Origin: Mycolicibacterium moriokaense
GTDB lineage: Bacteria; Actinomycetota; Actinomycetes; Mycobacteriales; Mycobacteriaceae
NCBI RefSeq assembly: GCF_010726085.1
Contig: NZ_AP022560.1
Coordinates: 6,076,001-6,140,000, forward strand
Length of the DNA stretch: 64,000 nt
Direction: 5' to 3'
In this document: one piece after another, positions 33,099 to 44,010 of the stretch
Position numbering within the stretch: the stretch's first letter is position 1
How the letters are laid out: each line of letters begins with the position of its first letter
Notes under the pieces: generated by a model
Database searches by the model: none
Told to the model about the DNA's origin: nothing
Seen by the model: only the letters and a program-made list of their open reading frames with translations
Program-made: the position numbers and the translations under genes

Positions 33099-35096
33099 AT
33101 GTCGAAACGCCTCTCCTGGGTTCTGGCACTGGTGGTCGTCGCCGTGTCGGGCGCACTCATGGGCCTGCTGGGTGGCGACGAGTCGAGCCAACGCTCCCCC
33201 GTGCCCGTACCCGACACCGCCGAATCCGCACGCGCCGACGCCCTTCGCGCCCAGTTCCCTGGCGGCGACGAGGTTCCGGCGATCATCGTGATCACGCGCG
33301 ACGACGGCGCGCCGCTCGACGCCGCCGACCTGGCCGCCATCGACCAGAAATGGCGCGCGCAGGTATCCGAAGACGGTAAGGCCGCGCTGACGGTGGTGCC
33401 CCTGGACGCGGATCTGTCTGGGTTCGCACTCACTGACGCGGTGATGGAGGTGCGGAAATCGGCGGCCGAGGGGTTGCCCGGCGATCTGCGCACGGAGGTC
33501 ACCGGAGGCCCGGCGTTCGGCGCCGACATCGCGAACTCGTTCTCGGGAGCCAACATCACGCTGCTCGCGGTCACCGCGGCGGTGGTGGCGCTACTGCTGA
33601 TCGCCACGTACCGGTCCCCGGTGCTGTGGCTGGTTCCGCTGGCCGTCATCGGCTTCGCCGATCGGGTCGCCGCCGTGCTCGGCACCGCGGTCGCCAGCGG
33701 GCTCGGGCTCAACCCCGACGGGTCGACATCAGGCATCACCAGCGTGCTGGTGTTCGGCGCCGGAACCAACTACGCGCTGCTGCTGATCTCACGGTATCGG
33801 GAGGAGTTGGGCCGCAACGGGATTGGCGAAGATCCGCGTGAAGCACTCAACCTCGCCGTGCGACGGGCAGGCCCGGCGATCTTGGCGAGCAACGCGACGG
33901 TGGTGCTCGCGCTGCTGACGCTGCTGTTCGCCTCGTCGCCGAGCGTGCGCAGCCTGGGCGTACAGGCCGCGGCGGGTTTGGTTGTCGCCGCGGTGTTCGT
34001 CCTGCTCGTGCTGCCACCGCTGTTGGCGCTCTTCGGTAAGCGCTTGTTCTGGCCGTTCATCCCCCAGGTCGGCGCGAAACCGCTTACCGACAGCGGAGTC
34101 TGGCATCGCATCGCCGCTGCGGTGGCGAAGCGGCCTGGCCGCGTCGCCGTCGTGTCGATCGCGGGCCTTGCGCTGTTGTGCACCGGACTGCTGACGACAC
34201 CGATCGGCCTCTCGCAGACCGAACAGTTCCGGGTACAGGCCGAATCCGTCAGCGGCTACGGAACCCTGGCCGCGCATTTCCCCGGCGGTCTCACCGACCC
34301 CACCCGCGTCATCGCGCCGACGGACGAGGCCGCGGAGATCCAGCGGGCGATCACCGACACCCCCGGCGTGCTGTCCGCAACACCTGCCGGCCAGAGCCCC
34401 GACGGGCTGTCGCAATGGTCTGTCGTCCTCGACGCCGAGCCCGCGTCCGACAAGGCGTTCGAAATCATTGACGCGCTGCGGGTTTCGGTGCATTCGGTCG
34501 ATCCGGGCGCTTTGGTCGGCGGGTCCGACGCATCGGCACGCGACGCCGGCGCGGCGGCCGAACACGACCGACTCGTCGTCATCCCCGCGATCCTCGTCGT
34601 GGTGCTGGCCGTGCTCTACGTCCTGCTCCGCTCCGCGCTCGCACCGCTGATCCTGGTGGCGGTGACGGTGCTGAGCGCGCTGGCGGCGCTGGGCCTCGGC
34701 GGCTGGGCCAGCGTCCATCTGTTCGGCTTCCCGGCGCTGGACAACACCGCACCGCTGTTCGCGTTCCTGTTCCTGGTGGCGCTCGGCGTGGACTACACGA
34801 TCTTCCTGGTCACCCGCGCCCGCGAAGAGACCCCGGAACACGGCACCCGCGACGGCATCGTCCGCGCGGTGTCGGCGACCGGCGCCGTCATCACCAGCGC
34901 GGGCATCGTGCTGGCCGCGGTGTTCTGCGTGCTCGGCGTACTGCCGCTGATCGTGCTCACCCAGGTGGGCATCATCGTGGGCCTCGGCATCCTGCTGGAC
35001 ACCTTCGTCGTGCGCACGGTGATCATCCCGGCGCTGTTCACGCTCATCGGACCGGTGATCTGGTGGCCCGCCCTCAAGGGCGCGGATCGCGAGTAG
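33099..35096 (+). CDS. MMPL-family RND transporter
   Basis: A 665-residue RND transporter with two MMPL halves. There is one N-terminal helix, an external domain (about residues 30-145), five helices, a second external domain (about 345-480) and six more helices. FGAGTNYALLLISRYREEL and LGVDYTIFLVTRAREE are the paired TM4/TM10 signatures with the proton-relay residues. It is shorter than the lipid-exporting MmpL proteins (about 900-1000 residues) and resembles the YdfJ-like group, so drug or small-lipid export is likely. GGAG lies only a few bases before the ATG. Control by the divergent MarR protein is probable. Confidence 0.9.
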   Translation: MSKRLSWVLALVVVAVSGALMGLLGGDESSQRSPVPVPDTAESARADALRAQFPGGDEVPAIIVITRDDGAPLDAADLAAIDQKWRAQVSEDGKAALTVVPLDADLSGFALTDAVMEVRKSAAEGLPGDLRTEVTGGPAFGADIANSFSGANITLLAVTAAVVALLLIATYRSPVLWLVPLAVIGFADRVAAVLGTAVASGLGLNPDGSTSGITSVLVFGAGTNYALLLISRYREELGRNGIGEDPREALNLAVRRAGPAILASNATVVLALLTLLFASSPSVRSLGVQAAAGLVVAAVFVLLVLPPLLALFGKRLFWPFIPQVGAKPLTDSGVWHRIAAAVAKRPGRVAVVSIAGLALLCTGLLTTPIGLSQTEQFRVQAESVSGYGTLAAHFPGGLTDPTRVIAPTDEAAEIQRAITDTPGVLSATPAGQSPDGLSQWSVVLDAEPASDKAFEIIDALRVSVHSVDPGALVGGSDASARDAGAAAEHDRLVVIPAILVVVLAVLYVLLRSALAPLILVAVTVLSALAALGLGGWASVHLFGFPALDNTAPLFAFLFLVALGVDYTIFLVTRAREETPEHGTRDGIVRAVSATGAVITSAGIVLAAVFCVLGVLPLIVLTQVGIIVGLGILLDTFVVRTVIIPALFTLIGPVIWWPALKGADRE

Positions 35097-35105
35097 CTTC
35101 GAAAG
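35094..35105 (+). promoter_or_regulatory. Leaderless promoter of the P450 gene
   Basis: TAGCTT at 35094-35099 contains the MMPL stop codon and lies six bases before the P450 ATG. It fits the -10 pattern, so the P450-ferredoxin pair may have its own start site despite the short intergenic gap. Confidence 0.5.
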
Positions 35106-36323
35106 ATGACCAGCGTCTCCGGAACCCAAACCCCGCGGTTGCCGCTGCACATGCGGCGCAACGCGTTCGACCCGACTCCGGAGCTGCGGGAGATCCGGGA
35201 GACCGACGGGGTACGCACGGCCACCAACTCGTTAGGGATGACCGTCTATCTCGTCACCCGATACGAGGACGTCAAAGCCGTGCTGTCCGACCACGAGCGC
35301 TTCTCCAACGGCCGCCCACCGGGGTTCGTCCTGCCGGGGGCGCCCACGCTGTCCGAGGAGGAGCAGGCGAGCGCGCGAGCGGGCAATCTGCTCGGACTCG
35401 ACCCGCCAGAGCATCAGCGGTTGCGCCGGATGCTGACACCCGAATTCACCATCCGGCGGATGAAGCGGTTGGAACCCCGCATCGTCGAGATCGTCGATCA
35501 GCACCTCGATGCGATGGAAAGTGCAGGGCCGCCAGTCGATCTGGTGGAGAGCTTCGCTCTGCCGATTCCGTCGCTGGTCATCTGCGAGCTCCTGGGGGTG
35601 CCCTACGACGACCGCGACGACTTCCAGCGGCGCAGCGCACGTCAGCTGGACCTGTCCGCCCCGATCACCGAACGGCTGGAGCTGCAGCGGCAGGGCCGGG
35701 CGTACATGCAGTCGCTGGTCGAACGTGCGCGCAGGCAACCCGGTGACGACATTCTCGGGATGCTGGTCCGCGAGCACGGGACCGAATGCACCGACGACGA
35801 GCTCGTCGGCATCGCCGGACTGCTGCTGCTCGCAGGGCACGAGACCACGTCCAACATGCTCGGCCTCGGCACCCTCGCGCTCCTGCGGCACCCCGATCAA
35901 CTCGCGGCGGTCCGCGACGATCCCGACGCCGTGGGGCCGGCCGTCGAGGAGCTGATGCGCTGGCTGTCGATTGTGCACAGCGCCATCCCGCGGATCACGA
36001 CGACCGCGGTCGACGTCGCGGGTGTACGGATCCCGGCGGGTGAGCTGGTGTTCGTGTCCCTGCCCGCAGGCAATCGAGATCCGGAATTCATCGACTCACC
36101 GGAGATACTCGACATCGAGCGCGGCGCAGTTGGGCACCTGGGGTTCGGTCACGGTGTGCACCATTGCCTCGGCGCTCCGCTGGCGCGCATGGAGATGCGG
36201 ATCGCGTTCCCCGCGCTGCTGCGCCGCTTCCCCACCCTGGCCCTCGCCGAGGATTTCGACGACGTCCAGTTCCGGTCCTTCCACTTCATCTACGGCCTGA
36301 GGTCATTGGCGGTGAGTTGGTAA
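35106..36323 (+). CDS. Cytochrome P450
   Basis: A 405-residue soluble bacterial P450. LLLAGHETTSNML is the oxygen-activating I helix, ELMRWL the ExxR-like region and FGHGVHHCLGAPLARMEM the heme loop with the Cys ligand. It hydroxylates or oxidises an unknown substrate with electrons from a ferredoxin, whose gene starts directly after its stop. The family cannot be assigned to a CYP number by eye, and CYP105/107-like enzymes are the closest in feel. It lies nine bases after the MMPL exporter, which could export its product. Confidence 0.95.
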   Translation: MTSVSGTQTPRLPLHMRRNAFDPTPELREIRETDGVRTATNSLGMTVYLVTRYEDVKAVLSDHERFSNGRPPGFVLPGAPTLSEEEQASARAGNLLGLDPPEHQRLRRMLTPEFTIRRMKRLEPRIVEIVDQHLDAMESAGPPVDLVESFALPIPSLVICELLGVPYDDRDDFQRRSARQLDLSAPITERLELQRQGRAYMQSLVERARRQPGDDILGMLVREHGTECTDDELVGIAGLLLLAGHETTSNMLGLGTLALLRHPDQLAAVRDDPDAVGPAVEELMRWLSIVHSAIPRITTTAVDVAGVRIPAGELVFVSLPAGNRDPEFIDSPEILDIERGAVGHLGFGHGVHHCLGAPLARMEMRIAFPALLRRFPTLALAEDFDDVQFRSFHFIYGLRSLAVSW

Positions 36324-36515
36324 ATGAGAGCGCAAGCCGATCGCGACGTGTGCATTCAGGCGGGTAACTGCGTCATGGCCGCCGACGCGGTGTTCGATCA
36401 GGACGACGACGGCGTCGTGGTGGTTCTCGTCGACGAGATTCCCGACGACCAGCTGGAGCACGCCCGCGAGGCCGTAAAGCTCTGTCCCTCACAGGCTTTG
36501 CGGTTGACCGACTAA
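36324..36515 (+). CDS. Single-cluster [3Fe-4S]-type ferredoxin, P450 redox partner
   Basis: A 63-residue ferredoxin. Cys10 and Cys16 (spacing C-x2-A-x2-C) and Cys54 followed by Pro give three cluster ligands. The fourth position is Ala13, as expected of a [3Fe-4S] cluster in the mycobacterial P450 ferredoxin group. The ATG follows the P450 TAA with no gap, so the two are surely co-translated. Its end overlaps the convergent membrane-protein gene by four bases. Confidence 0.93.
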   Translation: MRAQADRDVCIQAGNCVMAADAVFDQDDDGVVVVLVDEIPDDQLEHAREAVKLCPSQALRLTD

Positions 36516-37156
36516 CGGCCGTCGCGTTCGAGGTCGATGACGCCTGCGCGCGACAACAGCAGCAGGCTGACGACCAGCACCCAGATCGGAAAGGCCAGCG
36601 TCAGCCACATCGTGATCTCGCTGGCGAGTATGAGTACGACCGCCACGGCATAGGTGACCCCGACCAACCACTTCGGCATCAGCCCCGTCTTCAGCCATAT
36701 CGTGGCAAGCGAGATCATGAACACCGCGGCCATCCGCAGCGCATAGGTCTTGCTCAGCGCCAACAGCAGCCAGCGCCCGAAGTCGGCAGCCTCAGCACCG
36801 CTGTGGGTCAGCGCCGTCCCGACGGCCGAGGAGACGAAGACCATTGCCAGGAACAGCAATCCGCTGCCGATGAAGACCGACGAGAAGAACTTGTCCTCGT
36901 ATCCGCCGAAGCCGTCGCGCACCACGCCGATGAACCACAGGAAAGCGATGCCCGCGAACGGCATCAGCAGCGACGCGATTCTGATGCTGTGGTCGGTTTG
37001 GGTCCACTGCGAGCCGGCAGCGGCGTCCTCGGGGAGGGAGATGCGGATCAGGACGAGCGACGTACCGAACAACAGCGCGAACAACACCCCCGCCGCCGCA
37101 GCCGCCCGAGGTGTCGACAACGTGTGAAAGTGGCGATTGGCCGGATCCGAGGTCAC
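36512..37156 (-). CDS. Polytopic membrane protein, unknown function
   Basis: A 214-residue protein with about six transmembrane helices (near residues 18-38, 58-80, 88-112, 125-155, 160-180 and 182-203). It has short loops and no recognised catalytic motif. A loop with EDKFFSSVFIGSG is conserved-looking. The start is a GTG at 37156, 18 bases after the thioesterase stop, so it is probably in the purA-thioesterase transcript. I do not recognise the family. Confidence 0.7.
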   Translation of the reverse strand: MTSDPANRHFHTLSTPRAAAAAGVLFALLFGTSLVLIRISLPEDAAAGSQWTQTDHSIRIASLLMPFAGIAFLWFIGVVRDGFGGYEDKFFSSVFIGSGLLFLAMVFVSSAVGTALTHSGAEAADFGRWLLLALSKTYALRMAAVFMISLATIWLKTGLMPKWLVGVTYAVAVVLILASEITMWLTLAFPIWVLVVSLLLLSRAGVIDLERDGR

Positions 37157-37174
37157 CCGGCCATGGTGGCATTT

Positions 37175-39774
<2,600 letters not shown>

Positions 39775-39789
39775 CCAGGTGGTGCGGGG

Positions 39790-39801
39790 TACTTTCGTGA
39801 G
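39790..39801 (+). promoter_or_regulatory. Leaderless promoter of the M50 protease gene
   Basis: TACTTT at 39790-39795 is a TANNNT -10 box six bases before the GTG at 39802. Confidence 0.5.
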
Positions 39802-40587
39802 GTGAACGTCCGTCCGCTGCACCCTCGGGCATCGGTGCGACCCAGCCCGATCTTCCTGGCGATCATCGCGCTGACGGCAGTCGGCGGCGCGTTGGCCTGG
39901 GTGGCGGCCGCCGAGCGCACGCCGCTGGCCTACGCGGGCGTCTTCATCTTCGTCATCGCCGGCTGGATCGTGTCGCTGAGTCTGCACGAATTCGGGCACG
40001 CATTCACGGCGTGGCGCTACGGCGACCACGACATCGCGGTGCGCGGCTATCTCACGCTCAACCCGTTCAAGTACGCCAACCCCCTGCTGTCGCTCGGCTT
40101 CCCCGTGCTGATCACCCTGCTTGGCGGTATCGGGCTGCCCGGCGGCGCGGTCTGGGTGCGGACCTCGTTCATGACGGTGCGGCAGAAGTCGATCGTGAGC
40201 CTCGCCGGACCGGCGATGAACATTGTGCTCGCGGTGGTTCTGCTGGTTGTCGCGAGGATCTTCTACGACCCGGCGCACCTGGTGTTCTGGGGTGCAGTGG
40301 CGTTCCTCGGGTTCCTGCAGATCACCGGTGCGGTGCTCAACCTGCTGCCGATCCCGGGCCTGGACGGCTACGGCGCGCTGGAACCGCACCTGAGCCCGGA
40401 GACCCAGCGCGCGCTCGAGCCGGCCAAGCCTTGGGCGTTCTTCGTCTTCCTACTGCTGTTGATCGCGACGCCGCTGAATCAGTACTTCTTCGCCATCGTC
40501 GGCTGGTTCTTCGATCTGTCCGGGGTGAACAGCGGGTTGATCGGTGTCGGATTCAACCTGACGCGGTTCTGGTCGGCCTGGTTCTGA
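39802..40587 (+). CDS. Site-2 protease family (M50) membrane metalloprotease (Rv0359 orthologue)
   Basis: A 261-residue integral membrane protein with about six helices. SLHEFGHAF is the HExxH zinc site inside a helix, and LLPIPGLDGYGAL supplies the third ligand Asp (NPDG-like motif, here PGLDG). M50 proteases cleave other membrane proteins within the bilayer. This family also has members without known substrates. It starts with GTG at 39802. The gene is conserved beside purA in mycobacteria. Target unknown. Confidence 0.88.
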   Translation: MNVRPLHPRASVRPSPIFLAIIALTAVGGALAWVAAAERTPLAYAGVFIFVIAGWIVSLSLHEFGHAFTAWRYGDHDIAVRGYLTLNPFKYANPLLSLGFPVLITLLGGIGLPGGAVWVRTSFMTVRQKSIVSLAGPAMNIVLAVVLLVVARIFYDPAHLVFWGAVAFLGFLQITGAVLNLLPIPGLDGYGALEPHLSPETQRALEPAKPWAFFVFLLLLIATPLNQYFFAIVGWFFDLSGVNSGLIGVGFNLTRFWSAWF

Positions 40588-40604
40588 GCGAGCCTCTTGC
40601 GACA

Positions 40605-40622
40605 TATGCGTGTTTACGCATA
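40605..40622. promoter_or_regulatory. Perfect 7-4-7 palindrome, candidate metal-sensor operator
   Basis: TATGCGT-GTTT-ACGCATA lies 11 bases before the CDF transporter ATG and directly abuts TAGATT (40621-40626), a -10 box six bases before that ATG. The position inside the core promoter fits a repressor such as an ArsR/SmtB-type metal sensor. No sensor gene is adjacent. Confidence 0.65.
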
Positions 40623-40626
40623 GATT
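40621..40626 (+). promoter_or_regulatory. -10 box of the CDF transporter
   Basis: TAGATT overlaps the end of the palindrome by two bases and precedes the ATG at 40633 by six bases. This implies a leaderless mRNA controlled through the operator. Confidence 0.55.
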
Positions 40627-40632
40627 GCCCCT

Positions 40633-41526
40633 ATGGGTGCTGGCCACGACCACGGCTCGCGCGATGCCCGGGTGAGCCGGATGGTCATCGCCGCGGCGAT
40701 CCTCACGGCGTTCTTCATCGTCGAACTGACGACGGCACTGTTGATCAACTCCATCGCGCTGCTGGCCGACGCCGGCCACATGCTGACGGACCTCGTCGCG
40801 ATGTTCATGGGTCTGACCGCGGTGCTGCTCGCCCGGCACGGCAGCTCGTCGCCGTCGCGTACCTACGGTTGGCATCGCGCCGAGGTGTTCACAGCCGTCG
40901 CCAACGCGGTGCTGCTCATCGGCGTCGCGGCGTTCATCCTGTACGAGGCCTACGAACGACTCGGCAGCGCACCCGAGATCCCGGGCGTGCCGATGATCGT
41001 GGTGGCGATAGCGGGTCTGATCGCCAACGCGATCGTCGTGCTGCTGTTGCGGTCGCACTCGGAGAGCAGCCTGGCCGTCAAGGGCGCCTACATGGAGGTC
41101 GTGGCCGACACGGTCGGCAGCATCGGGGTGTTGATCGCCGGCATCGTGACGGTGACGACAGGATGGCCCTACGCCGACGTCGTGGTCGCGGTGTTCGTCG
41201 CGCTGTGGGTGCTGCCACGGGCCATCGCGCTGGCCCGCGCGGCGCTGCGGATCCTGTCCGAGACCTCACCCGCACACATCGACGTCGACGAGCTGCGCAG
41301 CGCGCTGTGCGCGGTCGACGGCGTCACCGAAGTCCACGACCTGCATGTGTGGACGCTGGTCCCCGGCAAGGACATGGTGACCGCACACCTGACCAGCGAG
41401 CGGGACGCCGCGCTGGTGCTCGACGACGCGCGCGCGGTGCTCACGGCACGCGGCCTGGACCACGCCACGGTTCAGGTCGAACCGCCCGCGGGCGCCGCCG
41501 ACTGTAAGTGCGAGGCCGAGTCGTAA
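40633..41526 (+). CDS. Cation diffusion facilitator (Zn/Co/Cd efflux, CzcD-like)
   Basis: A 297-residue CDF transporter. There are six helices in residues 15-215 with LLADAGHMLTDLVAMFMGL (HxxxD in TM2) and VVADTVGSIGVLIAG (DxxxS in TM5), giving the metal site. A cytoplasmic C-terminal domain follows. The short HDHG stretch near the N-terminus may bind metal. It exports divalent metal ions in exchange for protons. A palindromic operator overlaps its promoter. It sits between Rv0359 and Rv0360c orthologues, where M. tuberculosis has no CDF gene, so it is an insertion here. Confidence 0.92.
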   Translation: MGAGHDHGSRDARVSRMVIAAAILTAFFIVELTTALLINSIALLADAGHMLTDLVAMFMGLTAVLLARHGSSSPSRTYGWHRAEVFTAVANAVLLIGVAAFILYEAYERLGSAPEIPGVPMIVVAIAGLIANAIVVLLLRSHSESSLAVKGAYMEVVADTVGSIGVLIAGIVTVTTGWPYADVVVAVFVALWVLPRAIALARAALRILSETSPAHIDVDELRSALCAVDGVTEVHDLHVWTLVPGKDMVTAHLTSERDAALVLDDARAVLTARGLDHATVQVEPPAGAADCKCEAES

Positions 41527-41528
41527 CT

Positions 41529-41587
41529 TTGACTCTGCGTCCAGGGCATAAAAGTGCGACTGGTACGCACCCTCAGCGCAGAGTCAA
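41529..41587. terminator. Nested hairpin between convergent genes
   Basis: TTGACTCTGCG (41529-41539) and CGCAGAGTCAA (41577-41587) are perfect 11-base complementary arms. Inside the 37-base loop, GTGCG (41554-41558) and CGCAC (41566-41570) form a second stem. The element fills the 79-base gap between the CDF and DUF3151 genes, which converge, so it could end both transcripts. It has no T-run on either side. It may belong to a dispersed intergenic repeat family. Confidence 0.6.
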
Positions 41588-41605
41588 CGCAGATGTAGCG
41601 GCCGA

Positions 41606-42022
41606 TCAGCTCAGTCCGAGCGCCGAACGGGCCTCGGGATCGCAGTCGTCGAGTAGATCCAGGCAGCGCTGATACTCGTCGGTCTCACCGATCTGATCCG
41701 CGGCGCGCGCCAGCGCAGCCACGCACCGCAGGAACCCCCGGTTGGGCTCGTGGCTGTAGGGCACCGGACCGAAGCCCTTCCACCCGTTGCGACGCAACTG
41801 ATCGAGGCCGCGGTGATAGCCCGTCCTGGCGTACGCATAGGCCGTGATGGCCATGTCGTCGGCGAGCGCATCCTCGGCGAGCGCGGCCCACGCGATCGAC
41901 GCCGACGGATGCGCGGCGGCGACAATGGCCGGGTTTTCGTCGGCGGCCAGTTCGGCCTCGGCCGCCGGGTCACCTGGAAGCAGGACCGGATCCGGTCCGA
42001 GAAGATCACCCATCCGCGTCAT
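41606..42022 (-). CDS. DUF3151 protein (Rv0360c orthologue)
   Basis: A 138-residue soluble protein starting MTRMGDLLGPDPVLLPGD, the standard start of DUF3151. Helical repeats follow, with AYAYARTGYHRGLDQLRRNGWKG and PNRGFLRCVAALARAA, a TPR-like pattern. It is conserved across actinobacteria and its function is unknown. ATGs at 42031, 42022 and 42013 are all in frame, and 42022 was preferred from the usual family N-terminus. It is divergent from the Rv0361 orthologue. Confidence 0.87.
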   Translation of the reverse strand: MTRMGDLLGPDPVLLPGDPAAEAELAADENPAIVAAAHPSASIAWAALAEDALADDMAITAYAYARTGYHRGLDQLRRNGWKGFGPVPYSHEPNRGFLRCVAALARAADQIGETDEYQRCLDLLDDCDPEARSALGLS

Positions 42023-42114
42023 GGCCACCATTGTGCCGTGCGGCTTCCGGCCACCCGTCCCCCGGATGGTTAAGCTTTGCGGCCGAAGCGTTGTAACGGA
42101 GGACTGCAGCTGCC

Positions 42115-42918
42115 ATGTCGAACCCGCAAGGACCTGACCAGTCGGACGAGGTCACCGACGAGGCGACCGACGCCGCCGACGGCCAGCCTGCTGCCGAATC
42201 CGCACCGGCTAACGCCGACGAGGCGGAGACTACCGCCGCAGCTGCACACGACGCCGACCCCGTGACCGAGGTGATCTCCACCGAGGCGCCGGAAGAGCCC
42301 GAGCGGCGGTACACAGCGCCCTCCGCGTTCGACGCGGGCACGACGACAAGGATCGACACCCCGTTCGACCCGGTGACCGAGGTGATGGATACGGCGCCCG
42401 CCTCTGCCGTGAAACCCGTTGCACCGCAGGTAATTCCACCGCGCGGCGACACGCCGAAGCCCCCTAAGCCGAAGAGTCGCAGCTGGGGTTGGGTGATCGC
42501 GATACTGCTGGTGATCGCAGCGCTGGTGGCCGTCGCGATCCTCGGCACCATCCTGCTGACCCGAGACACCGAACCGAAGGTGTCCCAGGAGGACCTGGTC
42601 CGCCAGACCATCGAGAGCTACGACGCCGCGATCGCCAAGGGCGATCTGGCCACGCTCCGCACCATCACCTGCGGCAGCGTCCGGGACAACTACGTCAGCT
42701 ACAACGACCGCGTGTGGAGCGACACCCACGCCCGGATCGCGGCGGCCAAACGGTATCCCGTGATCGCCAGCGTCGACCAGATCGTCGTCAACGGGGACCA
42801 TGCCGAGGCCAACGTCACGACCTTCATGGCCTACGCACCACAGACACGGTCGACGCGCAGCCTTGACCTCGAATTCCGCGACGACCAGTGGAAGATCTGT
42901 CAGGCACCCACCAGTTAG
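42115..42918 (+). CDS. Membrane protein with disordered N-terminus and NTF2-like domain (Rv0361 orthologue)
   Basis: A 267-residue protein. Residues 1-120 are acidic, Ala/Glu/Pro-rich and probably disordered. A transmembrane helix (about 124-146) follows a Pro-Lys stretch. The external domain of about 110 residues carries VRQTIESYDAAIAKGDLATLRTITCG and ends in WKICQ, matching the NTF2-like/DUF4878 fold; the two Cys may pair. Two near-identical PVTEVI/M(S/D)T segments occur at about 48 and 85, an internal repeat. Rv0361 is its orthologue by synteny. Function unknown. It overlaps fba by four bases. Confidence 0.83.
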   Translation: MSNPQGPDQSDEVTDEATDAADGQPAAESAPANADEAETTAAAAHDADPVTEVISTEAPEEPERRYTAPSAFDAGTTTRIDTPFDPVTEVMDTAPASAVKPVAPQVIPPRGDTPKPPKPKSRSWGWVIAILLVIAALVAVAILGTILLTRDTEPKVSQEDLVRQTIESYDAAIAKGDLATLRTITCGSVRDNYVSYNDRVWSDTHARIAAAKRYPVIASVDQIVVNGDHAEANVTTFMAYAPQTRSTRSLDLEFRDDQWKICQAPTS

Positions 42919-43952
42919 CCGGCGGTCACCGACCGGCCCGCACTGTGCAGGTCCCGGCACGCCTCGATGACACGTTCGGTCATCGACGCCTCGGCCTTCT
43001 TCAGATAGCTGCGCGGGTCGTAGGCCTTCTTGTTGCCGACCTCGCCGTCGATCTTGAGCACGCCGTCGTAGTTGGTGAACATGTGCCCGGCGACGGGACG
43101 CGTGAACGCGTACTGCGTGTCGGTGTCGACGTTCATCTTCACCACGCCGTATCGCAGCGAATCCTCGATCTCGGACTTCAGCGAGCCCGAGCCGCCATGG
43201 AAGACGAAGTCGAAAGGCTTTGCGTCGCTGGGTAATCCGAGCTTGGTGGCCGCCACCTTCTGCCCTTCCGCCAGCACCTCGGGACGCAGCTTGACGTTGC
43301 CCGGCTTGTAGACGCCGTGCACGTTGCCGAACGTCGCGGCGAGCAGATACTTGCCGTGCTCACCCGCCCCCAGCGCCTCGATCGTCTTCTCGAAATCCTC
43401 GGGCGTCGTGTAGAGCTTGTCGTTGATCTCGTGGGCGACGCCGTCTTCCTCGCCGCCGACCACACCGATCTCGATCTCGAGGATGATCTTCGCCGCCGCG
43501 GCCTCCTTGAGAAGCTCGCGCGCGATGTCGAGGTTCTCGTCGATCGGCACCGCCGAGCCGTCCCACATGTGCGACTGGAACAGCGGATTGCCCCCGTCGG
43601 CGACCCGCTGCTGGGAGATCGCGAGCAGCGGCCTGACGTAGGTGTCCAGCTTGTCCTTCGGACAGTGATCGGTGTGCAGGGCCACCGTGATCGGATACTT
43701 CTCGGCGATGACGTGGGTGAACTCGGCGAGCGCGACCGCCCCCGTCACCATGTCCTTGACGCCGAGTCCGGAGGCGAACTCGGCGCCACCGGTCGAGAAC
43801 TGGATGATGCCGTCACTACCCGCGTCGGCGAAGCCCTTGATGGCGGCGTTGACGGATTCCGACCCGACACAGTTGATGGCGGGAAACGCGAAAGAGTGCT
43901 CCTTCGCCCGGCTCAGCATTTCCGCGTAAACCTCGGGTGTTGCGATGGGCAT
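42915..43952 (-). CDS. fba: Class II fructose-bisphosphate aldolase
   Basis: A 345-residue zinc aldolase, orthologous to Rv0363c. It interconverts fructose-1,6-bisphosphate with DHAP and GAP in glycolysis and gluconeogenesis. ALHTDHCPKDKLD and the EIEIGVVGGEEDGV and FHGGSGS segments hold the zinc ligands, catalytic Asp and phosphate loop. It has the long-form (type A-like) insert typical of actinobacteria. The ATG at 43952 follows AGAGGAA. It is an essential mycobacterial enzyme. Confidence 0.97.
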   Translation of the reverse strand: MPIATPEVYAEMLSRAKEHSFAFPAINCVGSESVNAAIKGFADAGSDGIIQFSTGGAEFASGLGVKDMVTGAVALAEFTHVIAEKYPITVALHTDHCPKDKLDTYVRPLLAISQQRVADGGNPLFQSHMWDGSAVPIDENLDIARELLKEAAAAKIILEIEIGVVGGEEDGVAHEINDKLYTTPEDFEKTIEALGAGEHGKYLLAATFGNVHGVYKPGNVKLRPEVLAEGQKVAATKLGLPSDAKPFDFVFHGGSGSLKSEIEDSLRYGVVKMNVDTDTQYAFTRPVAGHMFTNYDGVLKIDGEVGNKKAYDPRSYLKKAEASMTERVIEACRDLHSAGRSVTAG

Positions 43953-44010
43953 GAGGATTCCTCTCGGCGATCGATACGCGTCCTGCGATTGTCTCAGGAA
44001 CGCGGCGACC

